Positions 39,456-51,000 of a stretch of DNA of 64,000 nucleotides are shown piece by piece. Both the position numbers and the translations under genes were made by a program. The notes under the pieces were generated by a model. That model did no database searches. It had not been told where the DNA came from and saw only the letters and a list, made by a program, of their open reading frames with translations. The stretch is from Karalla daura. Taxonomy: Eukaryota > Chordata > Actinopteri > Chaetodontiformes > Leiognathidae. Each line of letters starts with the position of its first letter. The stretch's first letter is position 1. Where the stretch lies: NCBI GenBank assembly GCA_029224185.1, contig CM055188.1, forward strand, positions 13,305,997-13,369,996, written 5' to 3'.

Positions 39456-41049
39456 CATGTTTTTCTCTTGTATCATTTACACCACTATGCATGGTGTTGA
39501 TTGATTGATTGAGACTGACAAGTTGATTAATTGATTGTAAGCACTTTCAACTAAGAGGTAACACTCACCTGCAGACAACTCAATAAAGTAAAATGGGTAA
39601 GCTTTGCTGCCTTTAGTTTTACAACATTATTTCTTGCACACAAACACACAACCCTCAGATATTTCTCCAATATGTTGCCGAACTTTGAGCAACTCAAATC
39701 CAAAACTTGTCTTTCTTGTATTAAATATCACTTGTATTACACATATTCATTACAGCTAAGGGCAATGGGACTACTATGGTTTGTATAGTTTAATCATTTT
39801 TGATTGATAATGTTGGCAATGCAAACACCATGACGACTGCCGTGCTAATTCCTGATTGGTGTGTGACTGTGTGTGACATCATGGTTTTCCCACCCACTTT
39901 GAAATAAAACAAACAACCTAAATGCAGACATACAGCATGTCATTTAAAGTATGTTTTATGTGAAGAAATAGTTTTCTGGGTCAGTGCAGGAATCACGTAG
40001 ATTGATTGCAGCTCTGGCAAACATGAGGTAGCCGCTGGCTTAGTTGGTAGTGGGAAGAGTTGGCCTTGCTGTGACCCAGAGTGACAAAAAACTATCCTGG
40101 CACCTCTTAAGCTCTGCCATTAATGTAAATGTAAACACACATTTAAAATGTGGAGATGTTTTTTTCAAGCTCATATACCAGGTGTTAAATACTTACCACT
40201 CATCAGAGTCTGTGTGAGAAAAGAACGAGTTTGCCAAATTGTTGAACTACACTTTTAACACAGTGACGTTTAGATGTGTGATGGTGCACTCAGCAGCTTC
40301 CTGAAGCTTTGAAGTGAGTTCCAGCACAGTTATGACTAACAGAGTCATCTCATCTCCTTTCCCATCATTCCCCCTGTGTCTGAGTGTGTGTGAGCAGCTG
40401 ACCTTCCTGACTCGCCTCCAGATGCTCTCACTCCCTTACCTCATGGACTCCTGCATACAGACGAGTCTGCACTCGGATTATTTACAGCCCTGTTTCCACT
40501 CTAGCAACCTGCACAGTGCAGTTTCACCTCCAGTCATAGCCCCCCGACGAACTTCTGATGGATAATTAATTTCATCAGCTCCTCTGTAGTGAATCTATCA
40601 ATCAAAACAAATAATCCTTAATATTCTGGCTCTGCTTTAGACAGAGCTCCACAAGTTTGCTGAAGTGTTCAGAGATTTTGGTGGCATCATGCCACATAAG
40701 TGAAGGTACTGGATAGGGTTGCATGATCGCTGTTTAACACTTTGTAGGGACACACCTAACTGCCTGCTTCACATTGCCACTTATGTTCTTGCACTACATT
40801 ACAAGTATGTTACAGCTTATTGTCAACATTGTCACGGTTGCACTGAGGCCTCACTTTTCTCTAAACATTTAGCTAATCACTTACAGATCCAGGAACTTCA
40901 AATCTGTGAATATCTTTCAAACTCAATCATGTCAAATCAGACGAGCAACATGCAGCTGCAGCATCCATGAAAGTGGTGTAATGTGACAAAGCTCTAATGC
41001 TTTGCCAGTACACGCAAGTACATTTTCATGAATCTGAACATGGACGACT

Positions 41050-41275
41050 GCAGTTTGCTGGTTTGCATCTGGGTCTTTCTGAAGGCCGTTTGGTGTATAG
41101 TCTGGATGCCTGCATGGGATTTCTCCAGGTACTGCTTTTTCCTCCCACAGTCTAAAAACATCTATGAACACCTGTCCAGGGTGCATTGTCTGCCTTTGCC
41201 TGTGTGCGCTGAAATTAGGCACCACCAAACCCTTGCAACAACAAAGGGTACACAATGGTGGATGGACGATGGGCA
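41050..41275 (+). mobile_element. SINE relict in the gdf5 intron
   Basis: GGGATTTCTCCAGGTACTGC, TCCTCCCACAGTCTAAAAACATC, ACACCTGTCCAGGGTGCATTG and the terminal AATGGTGGATGGACG follow the plus-strand SINE body and tail. The segment lies immediately upstream of the hAT relict. Confidence 0.55.
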
Positions 41276-41439
41276 CTGCTTATTGGTTTTCCATCCATGG
41301 GATAAAAAGATCTAGTTCAAAATAAGAATCTGGAAGTAACCTGCTTCATTTTAATCTGACATCATTCATGACATAGCACAAAATGGTGTGGAGGGGGGGT
41401 TGCTGTGAGATGGACACATTGAGTATTTTATGAACGTAC

Positions 41440-41754
41440 TAAACAAGCCATAGTGTGTTTACAGAGTGTAAAGCCTGTCAGACAAAAATTAAATATGCTG
41501 GGAACACCACCAACTTAAGAAATCACGTTAGCTTTTTCCACTCTGAGCTGCTAACAACAACATGGCCCAGGAAAAGGCAAATACAACACAGCCAAGATTT
41601 GATGCTACTCTGTCAACAATACTGCCTTACTCTGAGAAAAGGAAAAAAAATAATCCAGGCTGTTGGAGCTTTCATAGCGAAAGAATTACTGCCATGTTCT
41701 GGTGTGGATAATTCAGGGTTCCAGCAACTGCTGAGGACAACTGAGCCTCGATAA
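41440..41754 (+). mobile_element. hAT-type transposase relict (BED zinc finger plus start of the transposase region)
   Basis: After an in-frame stop at 41440 the frame reads through a BED-like finger: C-x2-C (codons at 41467 and 41476), then NTTNLRNHV and H-x4-H (41524, 41539). After a degraded linker it reaches 41650-41751, AVGAFIAKELLPCSGVDNSGF and QLLRTTEPR. These resemble the ZBED/hAT block usually seen as FIAKDLRPYSVVEN-GF-LL-TLEPRY. A stop follows at once and no catalytic core or dimerisation domain is found nearby. It is a dead fragment inside the gdf5 intron, on the strand opposite the gene. Confidence 0.75.
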
Positions 41755-42079
41755 AAGTTGTGTTTGCATAGCCACCTTATAGCAAAGGTAATACCTGCTC
41801 TTTACTACAAAACCTCAGCCAAGGTAGTGGCATCGATGAGTAATGCTTGTTGGGTAGCATAATGTTATTTCTGGTGTAGTTTAATCTAATCATTCACAGT
41901 TACATTTTGACATTATGTACAATTAAACAACACCATATGAAGAAGTAAATCAGTGCTACTTGATGTCCACTGTGCTATCGATTGAGTGCGATGTTGTGTT
42001 AAGGTTTAAAATGTGACAGACAGCTGATGTCAGTCTGTTTGTGTCTGTTGGTTAAAAGAAAATCACATTAATCATAAGC

Positions 42080-42213
42080 CTTCATCCATATTCTATCCCA
42101 CTTTGTACCCACTGATGTTGAATGGGACTGCCGGTGCCTGTCTCAAGATCACAAAGGATGAAGGCAGGGAATAGACAGGACAGGTAGCCAGTCCATCACA
42201 CGACACACACACA

Positions 42214-42264
<51 letters not shown>

Positions 42265-42310
42265 TAATTCTCCAAACTCACTCCAAGGGGAGTAAGTCTT
42301 AAAGAGTTTC
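42080..42310 (-). mobile_element. SINE relict in the gdf5 intron, split by a CA/CACG microsatellite
   Basis: TTCATCCATATTCTATCCCACTTTGTACCC...AAGGATGAAGGCAGGGAATAGACAGGACAGG...CAGTCCATCACACGACAC, then after the microsatellite CATTAATTCTCCAAACTCACTCC, follows the minus-strand tail and body of the same SINE type seen at 19.0 and 31.0 kb. Confidence 0.5.
42203..42263. repeat. (CA)n/(CACG)n microsatellite
   Basis: CA and GCAC units interrupting a SINE relict. Confidence 0.92.
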
Positions 42311-42404
42311 CAGTTGCATCAAGTCAAGACCAGTGTAGGCTCCAACTGTTGGTAAATAAATCATTTTGAAAGAGTACATCTGGGATGACTGTAACATCAG
42401 AGGC

Positions 42405-42615
42405 AGTGTGGTCGCCCAGCCTACATTTTGAAGCAAGATACTGAACCCCAAACTGCCCGTGATGCTGTGACTACAGTGTCTGAATGTGTGTGAATGGTTT
42501 GTGCTTCTGGATAGTCACGTGGACCATTCAGGGTTGACTCTCCTACCTAATGACTGAATTTAACATGTCTGTAAAAGTGCTTTGAGTCTTGAAATGAAGA
42601 CTAGAAAATCCACTA
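42405..42615 (+). repeat. Dispersed teleost repeat, second copy (gdf5 intron)
   Basis: GCAAGATACTGAACCCCAAACTGCCC, CAGTGTCTGAATGTGTGTGAATGG and TGTAAAAGTGCTTTGAGTC...AAGACTAGAAAA follow the plus-strand 3' half of the repeat type also seen at 26.5 kb. Fish databases contain many such copies. No coding capacity. Confidence 0.55.
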
Positions 42616-42850
42616 TAAAAGACACCATTGCGTTCCATTCTCTCGAGTTGCATGTACTTTTACTCTAGTGTTGAACTTGAGTCCACCACTGGTCCAGGTG
42701 TGCCTGTAAAGACAAGCACTGACTCGGACCTACAACAGATCTAGAACAGGTTTATTCCATGTGTTAAGCATCTTTGCTCACAGAAAAGATGACCACCTCT
42801 GACCACACAGGACAGGATCAGACAGACTGAGACAAATCAGTGCTGCTTAC

Positions 42851-43616
42851 CTTGTCCTTTATCAACGAAGCTGGTGATGGTGTTCGCCAGTCCCGCCTCA
42901 TGCAGCGCGCTGCCGTTCAGCTCCCCGCTGCTCAGGGACCAGTACAGGGACAGCATGTAGTCGTGCGGGACAACTAGTGGCTGCTTGTGCTGCGGCTCGA
43001 TCACTTTCGGGGCCTTGATGCCAGTTCCCCGCTGTGCCACAGGAGCTGCGTTGCGCTGCTGCGGCTGCTTTTGCGCACCGGCTGCTTTCAGGGGAGCTCC
43101 GGTGCGCATGGGAGTGACTGCATTCGCTCTGAGGGCCACTTTCCCTAAAACCTTCCCCGGTGAGAGTCCACGTCCACCACCAACATCTGCAGTCCCGACT
43201 GCTTTCACCGCTGCATGTGCCGTCAGTGCGGCAGGACCGGAGCGCACAGCGTCTCTGCGCCCCGGTCTGACTGCGCGGTCCCCGGGCTGTGCGCCGGTGA
43301 CCGGAGGCGACGAAGCTGTGACTTTGCTCTTAGTCCCGCTCGCCTCGCCCTTGATTAACGGAGGACCTGCGCGGATACGGGTGATCCTGGCCGGGTTCAC
43401 CGGTGCAGCCACTCTCCAGGTCCCGGAGGCGGTGGAGCCTGGTTGCCGGTTGCCCGCCTCCCCGACCCGCTGCTGCTGCTGCTGCTGCTGCAGGTACTGG
43501 TGCTGGTACCGGTGCTGCTCGGCCGGTCTGCTCCGGCTGAGAGAACCGAGCACCGGGTCCAGGTGGATGAGAGTCCAGCAGCTGAGCAGGAGAGAGAGAC
43601 GCTTCACAACGTTCAT
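42851..43616 (-). CDS. gdf5: Growth/differentiation factor 5, coding exon 1 (signal peptide and N-terminal prodomain)
   Basis: This exon encodes residues 1-255 and the first base of codon 256. I chose the Met codon at 43616-43614 because it is followed directly by a basic then hydrophobic signal peptide (MNVVKRLSLLLSCWTL, cleavage probably near residue 24-25). An in-frame Met 13 codons upstream would put an arginine-rich leader in front of it. Residues 43-49 are a seven-glutamine run. Residues of about 50-210 are a basic, Ala/Pro/Gly-rich, poorly conserved region, as in other GDF5 propeptides. The end is conserved: a PHDYMLSLYWSLS block, an N-G-S sequon at 234-236 and AGLANTITSFVDKGQ, which match human GDF5 closely. 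The donor (minus strand CAAG|GTAAGC) joins in frame to exon 2. In the family the protein is a secreted BMP-type ligand for joint and cartilage patterning. Confidence 0.95.
43470..43493. repeat. (CTG)n tract coding the Gdf5 polyglutamine run
   Basis: Seven to eight CTG units on the plus strand read as CAG (Gln43-49) in gdf5 exon 1. An in-frame trinucleotide repeat in a propeptide can vary in length without a frameshift. Confidence 0.9.
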
Positions 43617-44160
43617 CCTAAAGCCCTGTCGCCGTCGGCCAGGCCGGCATGGCACTGAGGACCAGCCTGTTCAGCAGGAACCGACCGGGACCGGGACTGG
43701 TGTCGGTGAGAGGGGGAGACGAAGCAGCGCAGCCTGGCCCCCCTGGGTGAGAGGAGCGAAGAGAGCCTCAGACAGGCTGAAAGTGAGGGACAAATCCTGC
43801 AGAGCCTGGTTGTGACATCCGTCATGTGGAAGAACCATAGTGTCCGTGCTGGGGGCGCACCAGGTCCCGGGGCGGCGCACAGACTCAAGTGCGCTCAGCG
43901 CAGCCCGGCACGACTCTGCTGGACGCCCTGAGAGAAACTGCTTTAAATCCCACTTTTTTCCAACAGAGGCAAGAATGGCGTAATGCCGCTGCCTCCGTTT
44001 TTTTCCTCCTCTCGTTCCCTTCAAAGTTTGAACCCGGTCCAGTGAAAATATTTCGCTCACACACCAACCTGCAGGTGCTCGACGGCTCCTCCAGCAGGAC
44101 CTGAGCGCAGGAACTGGAAACGGAATTCCAGAGAGCTGTTTTAATTACCCCGTGATGTCA
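43617..44160 (-). promoter_or_regulatory. gdf5: gdf5 5' leader and CpG-rich promoter region
   Basis: Sequence upstream of the gdf5 start is GC- and CpG-rich, continuous with exon 1, and changes abruptly to AT-rich DNA beyond about 44.16 kb. No canonical TATA box is visible. A TTTAAA element at 43942-43947 is the nearest substitute. Further up are a TAATTA homeodomain-type core (44142-44147) and TGATGTCA (44153-44160), one base from a CRE. The transcription start cannot be fixed by eye. The assignment rests on position and composition. Confidence 0.55.
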
Positions 44161-44352
44161 TGCTGTCCAAACTCATTTAGCAGCGATATTTCTGCGCAAA
44201 TCTTCCTCCCCTCTTTCCACCGTGACTCACTCAGGCCTCACCCCCTCACCTCCTCACCCCCAGAAGGAGAAAAAAACCCTCTGCATTATGTCATTTACAG
44301 AGGGCAGGTTTTTCACTTTCTCCAAACAAAAGGGTGAGAGGGGTGACACACA

Positions 44353-44564
<212 letters not shown>

Positions 44565-45594
44565 AAGGGAACAGCATTTGTAACCTAAACAGTTAAAGTA
44601 TTGATTTGTGTAAATCAATACCAAAATGAAGTTGTACTAATATATCATACTGCATTTCCTCTCTAAAGACGCTCATATCACACTTACAGTGAGCTTATAT
44701 GCAATTAGCCCCACCAAACCTAAACAATGGCAAATAGAGAGCAAACCATTTGGGTCTTGACAGATCTTGACAGTGCTTTGTTTCTTTTGATTTCTGAATC
44801 AATATTATGGCAGCAAAAAATAAATGAATAAATAGAACCCTAAAAACAACTCTCTGGCCTTGCTGGCCTTTTCAGTCTAGGCTTTGAAAGTAATCCGTAT
44901 GAGCTACCTCAAGTATCTCCACGCTATCCCCTGGCCATGGCCAAACATTTCTCTTCCTCCACTTCCTGGTTACTGTCACCTGTTCCATTTACTGTGCCTT
45001 CACATTTCCACAGTTCTTTAAAGGGACTATTTCAATTTATTCAGTTCAACAAGCTTCTTAAATTTGCAAAAACTTTGTTTTTGAATGTCTCTTTATACGG
45101 CTTATTATGTACACAACTAAAAGCATAAATCACGATTCATGCCGTTGGGGGAGGAATTGCAGTTTCTGGTACTTTTGCATTGGCCAGTGAAGGCTGCTGA
45201 CTCGACGTGCAAGTTTTATCTGGTTCACCTCATGAATTCATATAAAACATAAAATAAAGTCACAGCCGTGAACATCCACATTTATATCCTCCACTTTTTC
45301 AGTTTCTGTCCTTTCACTGAAGAACAGGGGGCCGTGATCCTGAAACTCTTTGCCAGTTTAAATTTATGATGCCACAAGCGGTGCCAGCGTAGTGACATAA
45401 ATCCAGTTTAGACTTAGCTCAAGCAATAATTAGCAGCCAGAAAGCTTGCGTTCAGATTTGGAGATTTTGGCAGCGAAGGAGGGTCTCCTGTGGTTTGTAA
45501 CAGGAGCTTTGGTTTCTTTTTTCCCTTCTGTTGCGCTTCACTTTCCATCATTTCTCTTTCCATCTCCTGCCCACTAACATAATGGCATGACTGA

Positions 45595-45870
45595 CTAACA
45601 GTGACTATGTTTACATGGACAGCGATATTTTGAAATTAGCTGGAATAAAGCTGATATTCTGAACAAGACACTACCATGTAAACATTGATTTTTCATTACC
45701 TTAACCTGAATAAGGTCATATTTGAAGCATTCAAAAGAATAAGACATGCAGTGTTCCAATCATTTCCACATTAGGCAGACATCTCAATACTTCATTCACA
45801 ATTTACATTTTTGGAGAAACTTTGTAGTATTTTGTTACACATTTTGCAGCTGTGGACTGTGAGGACACAT
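45595..45870 (+). repeat. Window-internal dispersed repeat, copy B
   Basis: GTGACTATGTTTACATGGAC followed by AGCGATATT pairs with copy A at 15522. A ccatgtaaac word near 45673, the reverse complement of gtttacatgg, suggests internal inverted symmetry typical of non-autonomous DNA transposons. The segment also shares short words such as ACCTTAACCTGAA with 57.88 kb. Confidence 0.4.
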
Positions 45871-47940
45871 ACCCTGGGTTAGTTCCAAAACAAAACGGTG
45901 ACAAATAAGAATAAGTCACTCATTTTGGATCATAGATTTATTGCTAGCATATTGATTCAATTTTCCATCCCAAACAGAACAAAGCTCATACCTTGATTCT
46001 TCTGTAATTGCTAATGCATGAATTCAGTGCACGTACAATGTACAGTTTTACAGTGCATTGCATTTTAAATGCAAATTTATATGTTTTTCTCTGAGTTTGG
46101 TTTGTATGTGAACAATAGTTATAGAAACTTTCTACCAGGGAGCATATCCAAACAAACCATTTAACATCTTTTGGGTTGGATTCACACTATAATAAGGACC
46201 TTTGAAGTGAGTTCAGTGATGTATGTCAGTCCCTTTATTGTTTCTTTTTCTTAGTTTCCCCTCATTTCTTCTTTTCACTGCACTGCCTAGGTAAGAAGTC
46301 AAATTACCCAGTCTTACCCAGCACTTAAAAGGGCTTTATCCAGGTAAGAGGCATGTGTGATGGTGACCCGGGTTGAGTTTAACAGTTGGTTCAGCCTTGG
46401 ACTGGCTCATGTGTGAACAGATGCAGGGCTATATGCAGGTAAACACAAGTGTTTCCATCATTATGTATTCATATAATCACAAGACAATCAGAGGGCTTGT
46501 GACGTATTTCCTGTCTCTCCTGGTCCTCTGTACTTGTTGCTACATTTGTTGCACCAATTGTCTAATGCCATGTCTGCCAACTGCACCCAGGTCAAGAAAA
46601 TAGCTGGCCGCTGTTGGAGACTGAGAGGGACTCCATAGTGTGCACACATATCTGACTAGGCCCGTAGTTACCTCCCTCTACTGGACGGTCCCCAAATCCT
46701 TGGTTTTTGCAGTGTATGTGAACAGACCAATCTGGATTGGACACAGATAGATAGACCCAGATGGGGCTTTAGATTGGGAATTTGTCAGACACTATATAAC
46801 AGAGGGGCTGAAGGGTAGGTTAGTATCAAACTGAATTTCCTCGTAGTTGCAATGACACTCAGCTGCCACTGAACTTTCGTGTCAGTCCAATTCTTTGTTT
46901 TCTCATCTCTGGCACTTTCTTCTCAGAGTTGTCACTGAACAGAAAATCCCTACCCCGAAGTCGGAGAAATCTGGTTCAGTTTGGTTCTACAAATCCCAAC
47001 TATTCAGTGTTTCCTGCCATAGTTTAGGAGATTTTAGTGTTTGGTTCTTTTCCCCTGTCATTGTCATGTGTCTCTCCACCAATCAGGCCATCTGCCCCTT
47101 GTGTCTCCCTGGCCGTCCATAGTGTGCTTCGATTTGATGTGTGTTTTCAAGTCATTATTGTACATTTATTTCCTCTTAATAATACAAAATACTACATGAG
47201 CACAAAAATGATAATAAAATTAAGAATAAAGGAAAAACAAAATAAGAAGCAGGCAGTTTACTCAATTCAAATGTGTGTCAGGAATATTGTAAAGTAGAGG
47301 TAGAAACATGAAATAAAATGAAAAAGAATTGAATAACATCAATTAACCTTATATTTGACCACACAAGCAGCATCCAGGATGTCAACCTTTGTCAGGTTTT
47401 TGTCCACATGCCTCTCTGTGTTTTTCCATGTCTGTCTTCTGCATGTCTGATCATGACAGAAACTGTCATCAGCTATATTAAAGATCTTTTTTTTCTTTAG
47501 TTGTAATTTTCACAAATCAAAACCTGACAAAACAACAGGGAGAGGGCTGAGAGGTATCACTCAGTGTATTTATATTGTATGCAAGGAAGGAGCAAAGCGT
47601 GTGTGTCTGCCTGAGTGTGTGCCTATACATCAACAAGTAATGTTAAGGACAAACTGTATAAATAGATTGTACAGACGCAGACATATGCACTCCTACGCTG
47701 CACACATACACACAGAGACACTGGAGGCCCAGTTTACAGAGTTTGCCGAGCTCAGCAGATTGTGAGCAGCAGCTGTCAATGAACAAGAAACGAGAAAAAA
47801 GAGGGGAAAAAATGGAAACAATTTTGAGGAAATGTGGTCGCGTTCCTGGTTCATGTAGCATGCAGGAGCCGGGGAACATTAGCTTTGGTTTTTACTTTTC
47901 TGTACAGTCTCTGGTGCTTCATCTGAATTCATACAAACAG

Positions 47941-47954
47941 ACACGCACACACAA

Positions 47955-47992
<38 letters not shown>

Positions 47993-48002
47993 ATAAACAC
48001 AC
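47941..48002. repeat. (AC)n microsatellite
   Basis: An AC tract with TACA and AAAC interruptions. Confidence 0.9.
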
Positions 48003-51000
48003 AGATAAAATATCTATAAAATGAGACAGAAAAGTTCCAGGCTCCTAAAGTGCGTTTTGCTTCTGTGTTGAAGTCTCAAGCAGCATGCAGGGTGCTGAGC
48101 CGTTCTGTCACCATCTTATCATATCATTACACGTTTGATGCGAAACACAAGAGTGAATGTGTCACTGATCCATCAAACCTCTGGCAGGACTTGCTTACTT
48201 GTGCTTTCTTCAATTTTCTCTTGGAAATGACACAGAGCATGTGTCGTTCAAAGAGTCACAACTGTCAAACGTGCTGCACAATGCTGGAGGATTTCTACCA
48301 GGACGTTTATACTGAACAAGACAATCACAGGTTTACATTAGGGTGGTTGATGCCAGTTCCAGATATGACTGTATTCAGGTTAACTTAATGAAAGATACCT
48401 GTTTAGATAGTTGTGTCTTGTTCAAAATATACCAATAAATAGTCAAAAGCCTTTGTTCGAATGTGCCGCTGTGTCCTGTGCCCGCCCATGGGCTTTTCTG
48501 GGCGATGACAGGAATAACTCAGGGTGTGTGGGCAGCGCTGCTGATGTTTGGACAGACAAGGGTGAGTGACACTGCTCAAACCGCAGAACGAGACCACGTC
48601 TGCCGTGAGGTTGGACCAATAAAATAAAGAGTCAATTTGTTAGCCATCGCCCTCCTTCCATAGCTTTGAGTCAGCGCCTGGAGACGCATCATGTTGTCGC
48701 TGTGACTTGGTGGAAACCTGCCGCTGTGTTTATAGAACATCTCACCATTAGGGGAAACAGAGACAGTTTGTTTAGATGGCTGGGAATATAGAATATTCAT
48801 GGTTAGACAGACACGTGCTGTGGGCCAGCACATCTCAGCCTTTTATTATATAATTGGAAATATTAGTCACACGGCCCACCAGCATAATGGTTCCACTATA
48901 ATTTCAGTTATAAATATAGTAGTTGTATCCTGCATGCTCTTTAAAAAAAAACCCGCTTTATTGGTGCCCATTTCTGCATAGGTCTGATACCCTCTCAGGC
49001 TTGTCTGCCAGCCACAGGTAAGTTTTGCACTGACTGGCTGTGTTGACTGCCACTCACACGAATGATTACGTGACTTCACGTTCCTTGTGAGCTTAGCAAC
49101 TTTTTCCTAGAGCAAGAAGTAGCTGGAGCATTGACTGGCTGTGTTCAGCCAGACTTACATGTTTGACCCAGATTTGAAGAAGGAATCTGATATTGATGAA
49201 GAACACGACATTTCATCAGAAACTGCTGAGGCTCACAGTCATGTGCCTTTATTCATCATCTTCATCACTGCCATCATTAAACAAAGTAAAGGTAAAAAGG
49301 TTTTATTGTTGGTTTTTTTAGCCTTAATTTACGTTAAGCAGCAGGCGAACAATAATTTTGCACACACGTTGCATCTTCACATCTATTTTTTTTTTGTTTA
49401 CCACGAGAGAATTACAAGAAAACATGATACTCCCATTGTATTTGTCTTGTTCTCCATTGGTTTGTACAGGAATGAGCAGCCACTTGAAATATTCACATGG
49501 TATTGTGGCTTCTGGGTTAACTAGAAATAGACTGTCAAACAAAAAGAAGTTGAACTAAGAAAAAATTTGAGCAGATTTGAAAACATTAGGATACAAACTA
49601 TATATCCTGAAACAGCATAAAACCTGTCTCATCTCATCTTGTCAGCTGGGTCTGGGTTAGGGTTGAAGATATATAGTATATGCCATATTATGTTAATTTT
49701 AGCTATATTGCTGAGCCCTTGTTAAAAAAATGGACTTAATCCAAATTACAGCAGAACCACAAGCAGCAATAACTCGGGTCGAAGCAGCTGGTCAACATTT
49801 GGCCCTTTCGTTTATGTATATGTACTTTGTGAGCTTTGGCTTGTAGCTTTTCTTTTATCAATCACTGACTGCTATGCTTCGGTGCAGTTTGAGGTCCTTT
49901 ATTGAATAAGTTCAAGCAGCAAATACAAATTTGTGGAGCAGCAGCAGTTTTTTCCTTTTTTCTTTTTTTCTTTTTGGAGGACGTCTGACTCGAATAGAGT
50001 AGCCAACTGTGGTAAGAAGCAGTTGGACGTTGCAGCACCTGGAGCAGCTCCAGCTGTTGAAATGCTGCTCTGACTTTGATGCTTCAAGTTGAACAATCTG
50101 ATCAATTCACTGGAGACATTTTACTGACTGTTGCATATGTAGAGGTTTACATTTATTTATGTACATACTTACATAGACTCTGACAAGGAGTATGTGACAT
50201 TCAAACTGTTTTTGCTTTTCAATTATTTACCATAAACTAAATAACCCAGTTCTTGGAAGTGACGCCTTCTTACGTTTCACTCCAGGGCACGAAATGTGTC
50301 AGCCCTCTGAACCTCCATAGTGCCCTGATCTGCCCCTCACCCTGTCAGAGGTTCTGCTCCCAGTCTCTTGCTTTCTCAGGCACTCAGTAAACTGACTTGA
50401 AACTAAAACCAGAGCTAGAGAGCGTGCTGCTGTATTTACTGTGCACCCCTCAGACCAGGTGCGCCTCCACTGCCCCCTTTAGGCTAATACGAGCCGGGAC
50501 CTCCTAATGGAACAAATTGAGAACATCCAGAGGAGTTTACAGGTTGCAGGTGGCCTAAACAATGTGACACGGATCACTGCAAGCGTCTGTTTATTGGTTT
50601 CTTCATCACTCACAGGAAAGGCTCCCCGGGGGTAGAGGAATGAGAGGCAGAGGTGGTGGTGAGGGGTTGAGGAGCAACTGAACTCCAGCTGAAGGCCGAA
50701 GCTGCTCTGACGACAGTGGTGAGACTAGGGCTCAAAGATGGAAACTGTGACACGCCTGGACACGGTAGGTGAACTGTAAACCTTTGGAGGTGACCCTTGT
50801 AGGAAGAAAGGAACAGGGCAACATTTCACCAGTAGTACTGGAAAAAAGCTTGGGCTTCACACACATTCAGAGAGAAACAAATGTAGTGACTGTATTTATG
50901 TCTGTGTTTGTTGTTGTAATGAAGGGATATGTGTGTTATTGTGTGTACATTGTGAGTGACTTGTTTTCTGTCTTGTAACTATGTTCTGTCTATCCTGTTT

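Larger units (their letters stand above)
35931..42850 (-). other. gdf5 intron (GT-AG, about 6.9 kb)
   Basis: Donor GTAAGC starts at 42850 and acceptor CAG ends at 35931. The single intron at this position of the prodomain is the conserved GDF5/6/7 structure. Inside I see no host exon. It holds CA/GT and GAAA microsatellites, a hAT-type transposase relict near 41.4-41.8 kb, SINE-like relicts near 41.1 and 42.1 kb, a dispersed fish repeat near 42.5 kb and probable transposon remnants near 37.1 and 38.0 kb. The remainder is unassigned AT-rich sequence. Confidence 0.85.

Noticed and set aside
43617..43655. Upstream in-frame Met adding 13 residues to Gdf5
   Set aside because: It would place an Arg-rich leader before the signal peptide. 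The Met at 43616 gives a normal signal sequence.
42985..43815. 276-codon plus-strand open frame
   Set aside because: It is an antisense shadow of GC-rich gdf5 exon 1, with low-complexity Ala/Cys/Arg composition and no domain.
43671..44060. 129-codon minus-strand open frame upstream of gdf5
   Set aside because: It lies in the probable 5' leader and promoter, starts before the gdf5 Met in another frame, and has no recognisable domain. A short upstream open frame cannot be excluded.
48050..48388. 112-codon plus-strand open frame
   Set aside because: No recognisable domain, flanked by AT-rich DNA, no promoter or splice support. Length is compatible with chance.
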